Below are positions 35,243-47,909 of a DNA stretch of 64,000 nt, one piece after another. Positions within the stretch are counted from its first letter, which is position 1, and every line of letters starts with the position of its first letter. The position numbers and the translations under genes are program-made. The notes under the pieces are model-generated. The model was not told the DNA's origin. It saw only the letters and a program-made list of their open reading frames with translations, and did not search any database. The DNA comes from Homalodisca vitripennis. Its lineage: Eukaryota; Arthropoda; Insecta; Hemiptera; Cicadellidae. The DNA lies in the NCBI RefSeq assembly GCF_021130785.1, contig NC_060207.1, forward strand, positions 6,709,001 through 6,773,000. The letters run 5' to 3'.

Positions 35243-37029
35243 GTCCAAGGGATGAGCTGTTTATCTCCTGTCATCTCTCCATCATGCGTGGTCGCAGAGA
35301 ACCTTCATTTTGCGCTCTGCTGAGGGACGGCCACCATGATGGACATTTCTGCTAGTCAAAATCTGTGATACCCCTGCATTCTTTATTTATTTGTTATTGT
35401 TATTGTTGCCATTTATATAGTTTATATTTTGTTATTTAATTTTAAGTTAGTTTTAGATATTATTTAGTTATTTCTTGGATTTCATTAGGAGCCCGCCCTT
35501 AGCCGAAGGATACCGGGTGGAATTGGCATTTCTTGTTTCAAATTATGGCGTGTCTAATTTTTTTGTATGCAGGTGCACCTGACAAGAATTGTTCGAGGTA
35601 TATACTACTGCAGGCACTTTTTATTTTTTTATTTATAATATATATATATATATATATATACTTAATTATATTGACTGGATAGGCCTGTGTTTTTCGTAGT
35701 AAATGAACCTGAGTATACTGACCACGGTGTTTTTTTTTTTTTTTACCTAGTTTAATTTTGATCCGGCATCCCGTTTGCCACCATGGGCGCGCGTTTCCCT
35801 GTTGGTTTGCTGTGGGTGTGCGAGCGGCGATGTAAGGTTTCACTAAATAGAGTTTAATTAAATATGATCTTTATTTTTGTCGTTAGTAAAATGGGTAATG
35901 TCTATACAGTATAAAGTAATCTCTGTTCAATAAAATACATCAAAACATAATTTTCAAATCCAATTGGATTAAACAAACTGGGACAAAAAACGAGTAAACA
36001 CAACCTGAACATGTTTCTTTGAATGGATACTGTTTAAGTTTGCAGATACACTGAACATCTGTCCAAACAAACCTTGTTGGTTAACCCGGTCGTCTCCAGA
36101 CTCAGACTTTTCAAATTTGTATCCAAATATTCCCGACAAAAATCACTCTATATACAATTCTCTATTATTTTGTAGCGTTCTGAACAACGATTTTCACATC
36201 AAATCACTCATCATAATGAGATAAAGAGATATAACTAGAAGGTTATGAGATTTATAAAAGCACCGACTCTACAAAGTCTTTCATCACAAACCCTCAGGGA
36301 TGTACTTATCTTGATAAGCATGGTCCTGTACATTATAGAAGATTGTTTTATTGAAACAAGAACATAATTTTTATTAAATATAAAAATTCACATACTTTCC
36401 AATTAATATATCTGTATTATCCTATTATTATAAGTCAGTCCCCTTCATGTACAATTTTAACGGATTAAAAAGAGATAATATTATGGAGACAAGTTGCTAT
36501 ATCCTACTATCATTTACTCCTATTATCTAATGTCTTTTTTCATACTTATTATTAGCAATAAAATTTATGTTTTATTTGAATAAAAAAATATTTACTCGTA
36601 ATATATTTTCATTATTTATCAATAAAACACAATGTTGTACTCCTATAACCTGATGTACACATGATGACCATTGTGGAGGCAATATTTTATATATGCAATG
36701 TTTTTCTAAAACGGTTAGTTATAATAATTTAATAAAATGTCTTCTTATTGGAATACTTGAGTTAGAGAAGTTATATTTAAAATATTACATCAGTTCAAGT
36801 TCACTATATTTACTTCTTATTCTTATTTTCTATTACTATGAGATTTGACTTTTAGTTCTGATGGTAGGAACTATCATATTTTAAACCGCAGGGTCTTTTA
36901 CTGTTTTAGTTAAACATAATATTTTATCAATAAAAATACTCAGTACCTATATTATAGACATTAAATTTAACTATACAGTATGAGTTAAAAAACTGGATAA
37001 ACTCTGTTTACTTTTCGGTCAGATCAATA
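35243..37029. other. Flank of the Gypsy element within the left arm
   Basis: No gene is recognised. A short TA run lies at about 35638-35661 and a poly-T tract near 35731. The sequence is AT-rich and mirrored in the right arm. Confidence 0.5.
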
Positions 37030-37512
37030 ATACACTGGGGGTTCATTTTATATACTTTGTTTTTAATGTGACCATACATAAAGTAGTCAAGTTAAGATAG
37101 ATCTGGAGATCTTGGTGGCCACTCGGTACTTCCTTTTCTGCCTATCCAGTGATTTGGAACAATATTGTTTGTCTCGGATATTCAGGCTATAGTGTGGAGG
37201 TACCCCAACCTGCTGGAACTAAACTTCATTACAGTTGTTGGTAGTTTCTTAGATAACTGGATAACATTAATATTGTAAAATTTCCTGATATATACATCGG
37301 CTTTAAGGTTTCCATCAATACAAATGGGCCGAACAACTGATTCTTAACAATACCAAACCAAAGGTTTAATTTTTCAACATGCTGGTTATGTTTCTCTCTT
37401 CCTAGAAACGTTAGATTATTTTTTTAACTCCTGATTTAGATACATTATTTCGATTGGGATAAGTATCATTAAATAAATTCCTTACTTCATAATACTATTC
37501 CAGTCTCCATAC
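37030..37512 (-). pseudogene. Mariner transposase relic, left arm of palindrome 3
   Basis: On the minus strand short stretches resemble the mariner transposases elsewhere in the window: an 'NDTYPNRNN' N-terminal word (about 37470), 'LWFGIVKNQLFGP' (about 37350) and 'RQKRK/EWPPRSPDL' near the third catalytic Asp (about 37110). The middle of the gene, including the first catalytic Asp, is deleted, and stops abound. The mirrored copy is 45830-46320. Confidence 0.65.
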
Positions 37513-37917
37513 CATTGTATCGTCAGGATCATATAATACGATCTTGTTCAATTACTACATTTCACTCCTACATTCAACACTACATTTTAACGTAAAGTAT
37601 CAGAGAAACACGTCTTAAACTTTGTTAATTCCAACCAGAAACGTAACATGATACTGTACTTCGTCAAAACTTATAAAATAAGGGAGGACTGCCCTGCAGC
37701 AGGTAATAACTGTAAAACAAGTTTTGGGTTTGTAAGGAAAGTAATTGTCTATTAAATTTATTTACCTTCTGAATGTGGATCTTCATATTTTGCCTCATTT
37801 AATTTTTACTGTAATTCAGTGAGCAGGCATTTTTTTACTGGGTTGTGATACAAAGCTCTAGTTTTCCAAATTTCTTCTTATTTTATGAATACCTTCCAAA
37901 TCACTTAATGGTCTTTA

Positions 37918-40502
37918 CATATGGGCAGTGGGAGAATAGACTTTAGGATAGTCTGCAAGAAAATATAAAACGTCAGTTCTTGGTATAACAGTACGTTACT
38001 AGGACATATATTCTTTAATTGTATTAAAATAAATACTAGTATATTCTTGGTTTTGTCGCCAAAAACTAGCAAGGCGGGTGAAATATTATTTAAAAATACA
38101 TGTGTAACTTAAATTTTAGCAAGAATAATTAAAGTACTTTTAAAATATATTAAAAATCTGCAATTTTAATTAATACGTAATATAAATATGAAACTAACGT
38201 GTATTCAATTTCCATTTATTAATCATACATTTTGTTATTATTATGAAACTCTCAAGATATTGAAATTTAGGTTTTTAAACACTTGGAATCTAGAAATTAA
38301 TACATATGAGTTTTATTACAAGCCAAAACCTTTGCAGATTATTACGTTACTTGTTTATTAGTTGATTCATGCTTGGTTATGGAAATTATATCTTTGAGAA
38401 TGGACTAAATAATAAAAAAAATTATTCTTACCTATTTAGCTCAATGGAATATAAAGAACTGAATTGTTTTTGTACAGAACCTATATTTAGATAAAAGGAA
38501 TACTCTTAAAGCTTAAAGTGCAGTTTACAGGGTATTCTAATTGTGTGTTTTTTTAAACAAAAAGCTAACATTAAACGGAATAATAATTTGGTAAATTATA
38601 AATGAAATTCATTAATTTAGGAATATTTTATTAAAAAGTTATTAATGTTATTTATTGCAGTGAAATGTTAGGTACGCTTCAAACTACAGTTTGATGTTAT
38701 TGTATAACCATACACAGTACTAAAACAAGTTATTACAATCCTACTACATAATATGCAGTTAGAGATGTAGTCGATATCTGGAAAAGACTTTTTTACTGTG
38801 GTGTAATAATAGTTTGGATATAAGGTGAAACATGCAATGAAATTAAAACAACGGTATGTTCAATTCGTCTAAATAAATCTTGCAAAGAGCTCAGGTATGA
38901 TTTAAGCGGAGCATACACATCAAATTGTAAAGTATACAAAATAAGCATAAGCTACTGCACAACACTTGTTGCACAAACAAGTTAAGGTGAGAGAACGTGG
39001 TAAATCAATATAAGCATGTACCGTGGCAATTATACAATTTTTAATTAAAAATCCAGAATGGCGATGATTGAAACGGTTTGGGGAACGTGTCTTCACATTT
39101 ATGTTTTTGTAGGCCTATAAATTTGCTATTAAACCAGTAGCTTGATTTCAACTGAAGGTTGACTTAGTGGTTGATCTGCTAATTTTGTTTATAAACATTA
39201 AATTACTTTACGACTAAAACATTATTCAACATATCGTTGATTAAGTTGGCTTCGTTTTTTGTGATGATATTGAAACCAGAGAATTTCAGAGATTCTCTCT
39301 TACCTTTTTTCGTCCTATATTTATGAGTCTTTGTCTTATCTATGTATTCCTCATCGCAGAAGCAAGATAAATATATATAAATACTTATTTTGAGATCTGC
39401 TAATTTTCGGATTTAAAATACTTTTCCCTGAGTTTTGGTTCCAAATTTAACCCCAAAATTATATTTTTTCCAATACACGTGTTAATTTTACTGTTCTGAT
39501 ACTAATATTGAAAGGGATACATCTCTAAAGAAAGCTTATAGTTCCAGTGAAGCTGCATTGATCATATTATGGCTTCCTAATAGTTAAGTGTATGAACTCA
39601 ATTTCAAATCCTCGTACAACGGATTAATTAAAGGTGTATAAACGCACTTGTCTTCTTGTAAAGTCTACTCCGTGAAGTATATTCTAAAACATCTGGGTAG
39701 GTTAAGCTCCGTAGAACCGCTTGAGGCTTCCTACTGAAACAATACCTTTTATGTCATCAGCACGAGTATATGGTGATATTCTCACCGCCCGTATTGCGAT
39801 ACGCTTATTATCTCAGATATGGAATATTAATGTAAACATTGCTTCTGCAGATTTTTCCAGAACGTAAGTTTAAATATAGTATAATTGGATGAATATTTTA
39901 ATTAGTTTATAGTGCCTCTGAATATCCAATCCTCATAATATTATAAATGTGATAGTGCCTTTGTTTGTTTTACTTTCAAGTGTAAATTATTATAACCGAT
40001 TGTACTAACATTTTACAAACACACTCTTACGGTCTATGGTATAAATATAGACCTATTCTTATTGTAAACATCCTTCCGGTTTATGCTCTACTGGTTTTCA
40101 AAGTAGTGAAAAATTTGATCTTTATCTCTAAAGATAAGAAATATTAATTGAGAGCGCCTGTGAAATGTAATAAACTATTCTGTGTAAACATAGTTTTTTA
40201 CAACAGTATTACCATGTTTCAATAATATATCCACTATTTACAATTATGATGTACGAATTCTCTCAGGAATAAACCATTAGTTTTCACGCAGTTTTAGATT
40301 GCAACGAATAAGTAAGTACTCATCTACTCTGGAGATTGTTCTAAAAACTTAAGATCAGATTTTAACTCCGAAAACCCCTTTGAAGTAGTTGGCAAGAACT
40401 ATTCTAGATGGAAGTTTGCTGGATTGTGCTTTTTTAACAAATGTACTAATTCCAATCCTAAATTTTCTAAAATTATAATAGTATTTTTCAGCCAAAGAAA
40501 AA
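37918..40502. other. AT-rich loop sequence of palindrome 3, part 1
   Basis: No gene, RNA or clear repeat was recognised in this stretch. Confidence 0.5.
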
Positions 40503-40551
40503 AACACACACACACACACACAAACACACACCACACACATATATATATACA
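40503..40551 (+). repeat. (CA)n/(TA)n microsatellite
   Basis: A CA run passes into a short TA run. Confidence 0.9.
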
Positions 40552-40559
40552 TTAAAAAA

Positions 40560-40687
40560 AATGTTATTGATTTTTGTCGGCATGGCAAACTCAAAATTGG
40601 TGTGGAAAATAAAATTTACTCGAACCAGAAATGCTCATAGACGTGCAAAGCAAACGAAATTTCGTTTAAACCACGGGTAACTGCTAG
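40560..40687 (+). mobile_element. Helitron-like 3' end
   Basis: The segment ends 'accacgggtaactgCTAG' followed by T, like the element ends at 53600 and 56532. It shares the 'cacgt(g)tatgagcatt' word with the larger copy near 53800. The 5' end was not found, so this is a truncated copy. Confidence 0.4.
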
Positions 40688-40751
40688 TCATAAATAACTT
40701 AACTTGATTGAATAACTGAATTTAATTGACCCAAATGAACTATAATAAAAA

Positions 40752-41130
40752 CTAGCAGTTACTTCGCACATAGATTAAATACTGTTACCAAATTCAGACT
40801 GATTTAACTGTTTTCGAAGCAAATAGGTTAAAAATTTCTCTCAGCGAGGTATGAAAACGGATTTTTGATAAATTAAATGCAATGTATTACATGCAAATTA
40901 AACTTCAAGATCAAATAGAGATGTCTGTTTAATGAGTGTGTGTGTTCAGGATTAATATAGATTTATTGTCAATGTTTGCATTTAATTTTCTTACTCAGGT
41001 TTTAAGAGGCACTAACAGGTTTATCGCTCTGTATATGTATTTTCTCGTAACCACCTAAACGAATATGGATAATTGGAATATAGTGGAACTAGATATGTCG
41101 GTATAGCATAATTGAATCTGGTTTGTATTG
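40752..41130 (-). mobile_element. Helitron-like 3' end, opposite orientation
   Basis: The plus strand starts 'aCTAGcagttacttcgcac', which is the family end on the minus strand. It faces the copy ending at 40687 across 64 bp. The extent to the right is a guess, because no 5' terminus was recognised. Confidence 0.3.
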
Positions 41131-41224
41131 TTCCAAGAAACTAGCAGGTTGTAATAATTGAGGTGTCATATGAAACTTGTATATTAACGTCACTGAGCTA
41201 TCCCCTGTGTGGGATGGGGGAGGT

Positions 41225-42935
41225 AAGCAAATGTCATACAGAGGCTGAACACAAAAAAACCAGTGACGCCAATGGGATGTCAGTATGGCTACTCAAACGT
41301 TGCTATAAGCACATTTTGAGACCGCTCACAAATTGATCAATTTCTCATTTGAACTGGAAATTTTTCCATCTTCTTTAAAGACTGCCAAAATCATTCCGGT
41401 TTTCAAAAAAAGACGATCCTTGCCTCGCAAGCAACTATCGTCCAATCTCAATTCTTCCCTGTGTTCAGCAAAATTTTTTGAAAAATTATTCTATGAAAGA
41501 CTGGAAAGCTTTCTAGAAAAAAACAAAATTCTGAATCCAGAACAATTTGGATTCCGAAAAAACAAATCCACAATTGACGCGGTGATTAGCCTTCTGGACC
41601 ATGTTGTCGATGGACTGGAAGGTCGTGAACATGTGCTAAGCATATTCCTCGATCTTTCCAAAGCCTTTGACTGTGTGCATCACGGGACACTGCTGCAACA
41701 GTTTAGAAAAATGTGGCGTCCGGGGTCTCCCACATTTATGGCTCACGTCTTATCTAAAAGATCGAGATCAGCGTGTGATGATCTCGAGCGTCGTTTCCAG
41801 CAAAATAAAAATGGCTCACGGTGTCCCTCAGGGATCTATCCTTGGACCTCTCCTTTCCTGATTTATGTCTGTAGATTGAACTCAGTAATCCAACTTGGGG
41901 CACTGGTTCAATATGCTGACGACACGACTCTCTGTTTCAAAAGCATTTCAAAACAAGACCTGGAAAAAAATCTTTTGAGGGATTGAACGCATGCATTCAA
42001 TATTTCACAGAATTGAACTTGACAAACAAACCAGTCAAAATCAAGTGTCATCAATTTTTTGTCTTCGTCAGCATGATTCATGCGATGCGACCTTCTGTTT
42101 TTGCGGATGATGCCCTTTTAGAGGATATAGATTCCACAAACGTTTCTGGGGATGTTCCTTGACAGAGGACTGACCTGAAATGATCATTTTGATAGCATCT
42201 ATGCTAGAGTTACACACAGGCATATTTGCCCTACGGCACCTAGTAAAGTTCTGTACCCTAGAGGTTCTAAAAACGGCCTATTACGGCCTAAATCCATCCA
42301 CATCTTGTGTATGGATTCAGACTCTGGGGAGGATGTGCCAAAAAACAAAATGGAGCGGGTTTTCAGGCTCCAAAAAAAAAGCAGTCAGGATAATTTTAAA
42401 ACTGAATTATAGAGAGTCGTGCAGGGCATCTTTCGGGGAGCTGGGATTGATGACATTGCCCTGCCTTTACGTTTTTGAGGTGATCGTTGTACTGCAGATC
42501 GAGATGTGCCTTGATAAGTGGCAGGGACGTTCACCAATATGAAACTAGAGGCAGGGACAACTTGCGAACTCATCAACGCAGACTGACATTATCGCAACAC
42601 CTCCCTCAGCAGCTGGGTGTCAGACTAATCAACAAGCTCCCTGAGGATATAAAAAACTCCAACAACCTCAATCAATTCAAAACTCGTCTCAGACGCCTGT
42701 TGGTGTCTAAAGCGTTTTACTCGATTGATGAATTCATGACGAGCCGTTGGGATGATTGAAAATCATGGATCAGAAGTCTGTGTGATTGTGTCGTGAGAAT
42801 GCTGAGATGTAAGTATGACTGTGAGTGAATGTGTAGTTAGGATATATTTTATGATGCATTTGGACTATTGCAATACAATGTTACATATTGTCAAACACGC
42901 AATAAAGAGATTATGAATTATGAATCTTATTTCTC
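41225..42935 (+). mobile_element. 5'-truncated LINE (CR1/Jockey-like)
   Basis: LINE reverse transcriptase sequence begins at about 41255 in a region matching the start of the RT domain. It ends with a stop at 42759 and a short 3' untranslated region with an 'aataaa' signal at about 42900. The tail repeats 'attatgaattatgaat'. The endonuclease is missing. It lies in the loop of palindrome 3 and is present once. Confidence 0.85.
41255..42759 (+). pseudogene. LINE reverse transcriptase, broken
   Basis: In order: 'GMSVWLLKR' (about 41277), 'LKTAKIIPVFKK' (about 41380), 'LNPEQFGFRKNKSTIDAV' (about 41540), the first catalytic Asp in 'IFLDLSKAFDCVHH' (about 41655), 'HGVPQGSILGPLLS' in another frame (about 41825) and the YADD box at 41912-41923. 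The thumb and C-terminus follow, with 'LGVRLINKLPEDIKN' (about 42620) and a stop at 42759. At least four frameshifts are visible, near 41330, 41690, 41860 and 41990. The enzyme is inactive. Its normal role is target-primed reverse transcription. Confidence 0.88.
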
Positions 42936-44407
42936 TTAATGATATTAATTTTTTTTCTCGCGTTAACTCGGCCAATAACCTTCCGTATTACACATGAGTG
43001 TCTCAGTACATTCTTTAATTCACGAAATTCTGTAGTTATCCAGATCCTTACGGGAAATGATCATCACCACCTACTGTCTATTGGGAGTTTCACTGCTCAT
43101 CAACTTTCAACACAAATTTACCACCTAACTTGAAGCTGTGGTATTGGACACGTTATCCAGGTGTAACCGTATCCCGATTTTATCAGCTATATTGGCGACA
43201 AGAGCATGCGTGTTGCTAAATTAATACTGCCGATATTGTATCATTGACATCCAATATCCGATTAAAATATTAACCGGGCTTTTCGGTATTTATCTCAGAA
43301 ATAATTTTAATAAGGAAAGTTTATCAATACTACAAAAGCCTAGCCGAAATGTTTTAATTTTTAGTAAGCAATGAGGCGTTTTTGAAACATCGTCCTTGTG
43401 AGGGGACTATTCCACTCAAGGAGTGAAAAGGGTCACCTGTTATAAGCTGATGTGACAATTCTGTTATTCTCTGAAACATAAATACAGATGGATTTTTAGT
43501 ATCTAATAATAAAATAATTCTTAATAAATAATTCAAGATTCAAAAATCTTGGATGCACCTGGACATTCTTCAACAGCACTAAATGCAAAGTACCGGTGTA
43601 CATTCCAAGATAAAACTATTAAGTTTTGGAAATTACGTCAGAAACAAATGTGTTCCTTGAACTTTCTAAATGAATAATTGTTTTATAAGATATGGTAGTT
43701 TATGGCGTTTATTATACAAATGGATATTAATTTAAAACAAGTTTGATCACTTTTTTAGTTTGGTTACTTATTGTATAAAGTATACAACATTTTTTTTGAC
43801 AAAACAAATGTATTTTACTTATTTTGATCCTTTCAATATCTAAAATTAAACTAATAAAAATACAAACCCTGAACTCCCTACAATGGAATAGTCCCTTTTA
43901 AGGAACAATAAAGCACTCTTAAAGAATAAGTAAAAATTGTTTAAATTGTTAAAAAATTACAGAACATCTACTAGTATGTTAAATTACAGAATTTTTCATT
44001 CAAACATGTATAAACGTTCCACTGAAAATATTTACAATTTATATCCAGTTTTTGATTTAGGATACTGTTTGTTACTTATAAACATAAACTACATTATGCA
44101 CGAATAAATACAGAAGAGGCTGCTTTTATGATGTCATAAATACAAGTTGTTGTAAGAAATTGTTTTAACATATGACAGTGACCACATATCCCTATAATTC
44201 ATAAATCACGTAATTTATAGGTCAGAAAATAAGACTGTTAAATTCACCGAAAGATGGAAGTATTTCCATGTGAATGATCTGCCTCAGATGTTTGACCGAG
44301 TGTAAACAACCTTACATGTGCTATTTTACATGTGGCTTGTTTGTATTTGTGGTATTGTTGTTTCTGTTGCTTATATACGAGCTTAATAGGAGCTCTTACA
44401 ATAATAA

Positions 44408-44466
<59 letters not shown>

Positions 44467-45253
44467 TTTAAGGTTGTTAGCTCTAATATTGTAAATTAAA
44501 ATAAATATCCGATTTCCGGATTTTAGCTCATAAAATTATCACCATCCTAATTTATTTCGGACTTGCTGTGAAGATCTGTGCCCTGTTACTGGATTTCTTC
44601 ATCTCTGTTATATGTTATAAATTTTAGTCAAACAATTCTTGAGAGAGGTGTTTAGAATCTTGATTGTTCTGTATTCCACAAATTGTAAAACAAATAAAAC
44701 AAATTTTTGAACTAAGTAATTTTTGTTCCAAATATATTATATATCAAATAGTACTTGAAGGTACGGATAAGCGTAGAACACGCAGAACCAGACTGCAAAG
44801 CAAGAGTTTGGTAGAGGAGCCTCGAGGGAAATCAATTTTCGCATGGCAATATAGCCTACCTCCCTAGATTATTTTTACAACGCGATAATGGCCCAGCTTA
44901 AAGTGTAAAACACTCCCAATCACAAATATTGTTGGTTTAAATGGAAGATTTAATTCTAAATTCAATGTTAGAACCTTTTTTGGTGTTAATTCTACTAATA
45001 TAAAACTAAAAAGTAAAGTAAAGATGTACTATTTTACTATGAGAAGTTAGGGCTAAGAAGGCCTCTCTTAATTGGTAGAGAGTTGAAATCTTGATAGTTC
45101 TTTTCTTTCTTTCTTTTTTTAAATTGTAAAATGGTTTATACTGTTGGAAATAAAATAAAATAAATAAATGTATAAACACTTTACCTGGAGACCAACGGCT
45201 GAAATATGACTTATGCCGGGCAGGCTGGCTGCTTGCAAGGACAGGATCGATCA
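42936..45253. other. AT-rich loop sequence of palindrome 3, part 2
   Basis: No gene is recognised. A TA run lies at 44412-44467. At about 45065-45170 a pyrimidine tract and an 'aaataaaataaaataaataaatg' type tail suggest a plus-strand retroposon 3' end. Confidence 0.45.
44412..44467. repeat. (TA)n microsatellite
   Basis: This is a TA run with one 'aat' interruption. Confidence 0.95.
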
Positions 45254-45345
45254 GCGGTCACCCATCCAAACAAGAGCCACGCTCGACGTTGCTTGTCTGG
45301 TTATTGTTAGATAAGCGTTGTACTCGCCACGCCGCGCCATAGCCA
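45254..45345 (-). other. 5S rRNA-derived sequence (SINE3-like or 5S pseudogene)
   Basis: The minus strand reads like a diverged 5S rRNA 3' two-thirds. It has a well-kept internal control box 'TTGGATGGGTGACCGC' (45254-45269), then upstream 'CAACGTCGAGCG' and 'GGCTATGGCGCGGCG' in the positions of the 5S 'CAGCGTCGGGCG' and 'GGCCATACCACGC'. It continues into an unrelated body ('gatcgatcctgtccttgcaagcagcc') and not a 5S 3' terminus, which suggests a 5S-headed SINE and not a plain pseudogene. It lies just inside the palindrome 3 loop, at its right inner edge. Confidence 0.5.
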
Positions 45346-45829
45346 ATCACTATACAGTAATATACAGTGTGAGTTGAATTGAACTTTGGGATTTTTAGAT
45401 GGTGGCTAAAAATTGTTATATGTTAAAGACCATTAAGTGATTTGGAAGGTATTCATAAAATAAGAAGAAATTGGAAACTAGAGCTTTGTATCACAACCCA
45501 GTAAAAAATGCCTGCTCACTGAATTACAGTAAAAATTAAATGAGGCAAAATATGAAGATCCACATTCAGAAGGTAAATAAATTTAATAGACAATTACTTT
45601 CCTTACAAACCCAAACTTGTTTACAGTTATTACCGTGCTGCAGGGCAGTCCTCCCTTATTTTATAAGTTTTGACGAAGTACAGTATCATGTTACGTTTCT
45701 GGTTGGAATTAACAAAGTTAAGACGTGTTTCTCTGATACTTTACGTTAAAATGTAGTGTTGAATGTAGGAGTGAAATGTAGTAATTGAACAAGATCGTAT
45801 TATATGATCCTGACGATACAATTGGTATG

Positions 45830-46320
45830 GAGACTGGAATAGTATTATGAAGTAAGGAATTTATTTAATGATACTTATCCCAATCGAAATAATGTATCTA
45901 AATCAGGAGTTAAAAAAATAATCTAACGTTTCTAGGAAGAGAGAAACATAACCAGACATGTTGAAAAATTAAACCTTTGGTTTGGTATTGTTAAGAATCA
46001 GTTGTTCGGCCCATTTGTATTGATGGAAACCTTAAAGCCGATGTATATATCAGGAAATTTTACAATATTAATGTTATCCAGTTATCTAAGAAACTACCAA
46101 CAACTGTAATGAAGTTTAGTTCCAGCAGGTTGGGGTACCTCCACACTATAGCCTGAATATCCGAGACAAACAATATTGTTCCAAATCACTGGATAGGCAG
46201 AAAAGGAAGTACCGAGTGGCCACCAAGATCTCCAGATCTATCTTAACTTGACTACTTTATGTATGGTCACCATTAAAAAACAAAGTATATAAAATGAACC
46301 CCCAGTGTACTTATTGATCT
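45830..46320 (+). pseudogene. Mariner transposase relic, right arm of palindrome 3
   Basis: This is the plus-strand mirror of 37030-37512: 'NDTYPNRNN' near 45870, 'LWFGIVKNQLFGP' near 45985 and the 'GRKGSTEWPPRSPDL' region near 46215. It is interrupted by stops, and the central catalytic part is deleted. The lesions are shared between the arms, so decay predates the inverted duplication. Confidence 0.65.
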
Positions 46321-47909
46321 GACCGAAAAGTAAAACAGAGTTTATCCAGTTTTTAACTCATACTGTATAGTTAAATTTAATGTCTATAATATAGGTACTG
46401 AGTATTTTTATTGATAAAATATTATGTTTAACTAAAACAGTAAAAGACCCTGCGGTTTAAAATATGATAGTTCCTACCATCAGAACTAAAAGTCAAATCT
46501 CATAGTAATAGAAAATAAGAATAAGAAGTAAATATAGTGAACTTGAACTGATGTAATATTTTAAATATAACTTCTCTAACTCAAGTATTCCAATAAGAAG
46601 ACATTTTATTAAATTATTATAACTAAACCGTTTTAGAAAAACATTGCATATATAAAATATTGCCTCCACAATGGTCATCATGTGTACATCAGGTTATAGG
46701 AGTACAACATTGTGTTTTATTGATAAATAATGAAAATATAATTACGAGTAAATATTTTTTTTATTCAAATAAAACATAAATTTTATTGCTAATAATAAGT
46801 ATGAAAAAAGACATTAGATAATAGGAGTAAATGATAGTTAGGATATAGCAACTTGTCTCCATATTATTATCTCTTTTTAATCCGTTAAAATTGTACATGA
46901 AGGGGACTGACTTATAATAATAGGATAATACAGATATATTAATTGGAAAGTATGTGAATTTTTTATATTTAATAAAAATTATGTTCTTGTTTCAATAAAA
47001 CAATCTTCTATAATGTACAGGACCATGCTTATCAAGATAAGTACATCCCTGAGGGTTTGTGATGAAAGACTTTGTAGAGTCGGTGCTTTTATAAATCTCA
47101 TAACCTTCTAGTTATATCTCTTTATCTCATTATGATGAGTGATTTGATGTGAAAATCGTTGTTCAGAACGCTACAAAATAATAGAGAATTGTATATAGAG
47201 TGATTTTTGTTCGGTAATATTTGGATACAAATTTGAAAAGTCTGAGGTCTGGAGACGACCGGGTTAACCAACAAGGTTTGTTTGGACAGATGTTCAGTGT
47301 ATTCTGCAAACTTAAACGTATCCATTCAAAGAAACATGTTCAGGTTGTGTTTACTCGTTTTTTTGTCCCAGTTTGTTTAATCCAATTGGATTTGAAAATT
47401 ATGTTTTGATGTATTTTATTGAACAGAGATTACTTTATACTGTATAGACATTACCCATTTTACTAACGACCAAAAAATAAAGATCATATTTAATTAAACT
47501 CTATTTAGTGAAACCTTACATCGCCGCTCGCACACCCACAGCAAACCAACAGGGAAACGCGCGCCCATGGTGGCAAACGGATGCCGGATCAAAATTAAAA
47601 CTAGGTAAAAAAAAAAAAAAAACACCGTGGTCAGTATACTCAGGTTCATTTACTACGAAAACACAGGCCTATCAGTCAATATAATTAAGTATATATATAT
47701 ATATTTATATTATAAATAAAAAAATAAAAAGTGCCTGCAGTAGTATATACCTCGAACAATTCTTGTCAGGTGCACCTGCATACAAAAAATTAGACACGCC
47801 ATAATTTGAAACAAGAAATGCCAATTCCACCCGGTATCCTTCGGCTAAGGGCGGGCTCCTAATGAAATCCAAGAAATAACTAAATAATATCTAAAACTAA
47901 CTTAAAATT
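46321..47909. other. Right-arm sequence without a gene
   Basis: This is the mirror of about 35425-37030, AT-rich, with no recognised coding sequence. Confidence 0.5.

Larger units (their letters stand above)
32440..37917 (+). repeat. Left arm of palindrome 3
   Basis: This segment is repeated in reverse complement at 45424-51460. The inner part (about 35425-37917) matches its mirror almost perfectly. The outer part (about 32440-35425), which is the Gypsy 3' half, matches a mirror full of small insertions. The outer edge falls inside the Gypsy reverse transcriptase. The inner edge is at 'tcacttaatggtcttta'. Confidence 0.93.

Noticed and set aside
46493..47409. Short AT-rich frames in the right arm of palindrome 3
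   Set aside because: They have low-complexity composition and no motifs, and the mirrored left arm does not preserve them as a coding unit.
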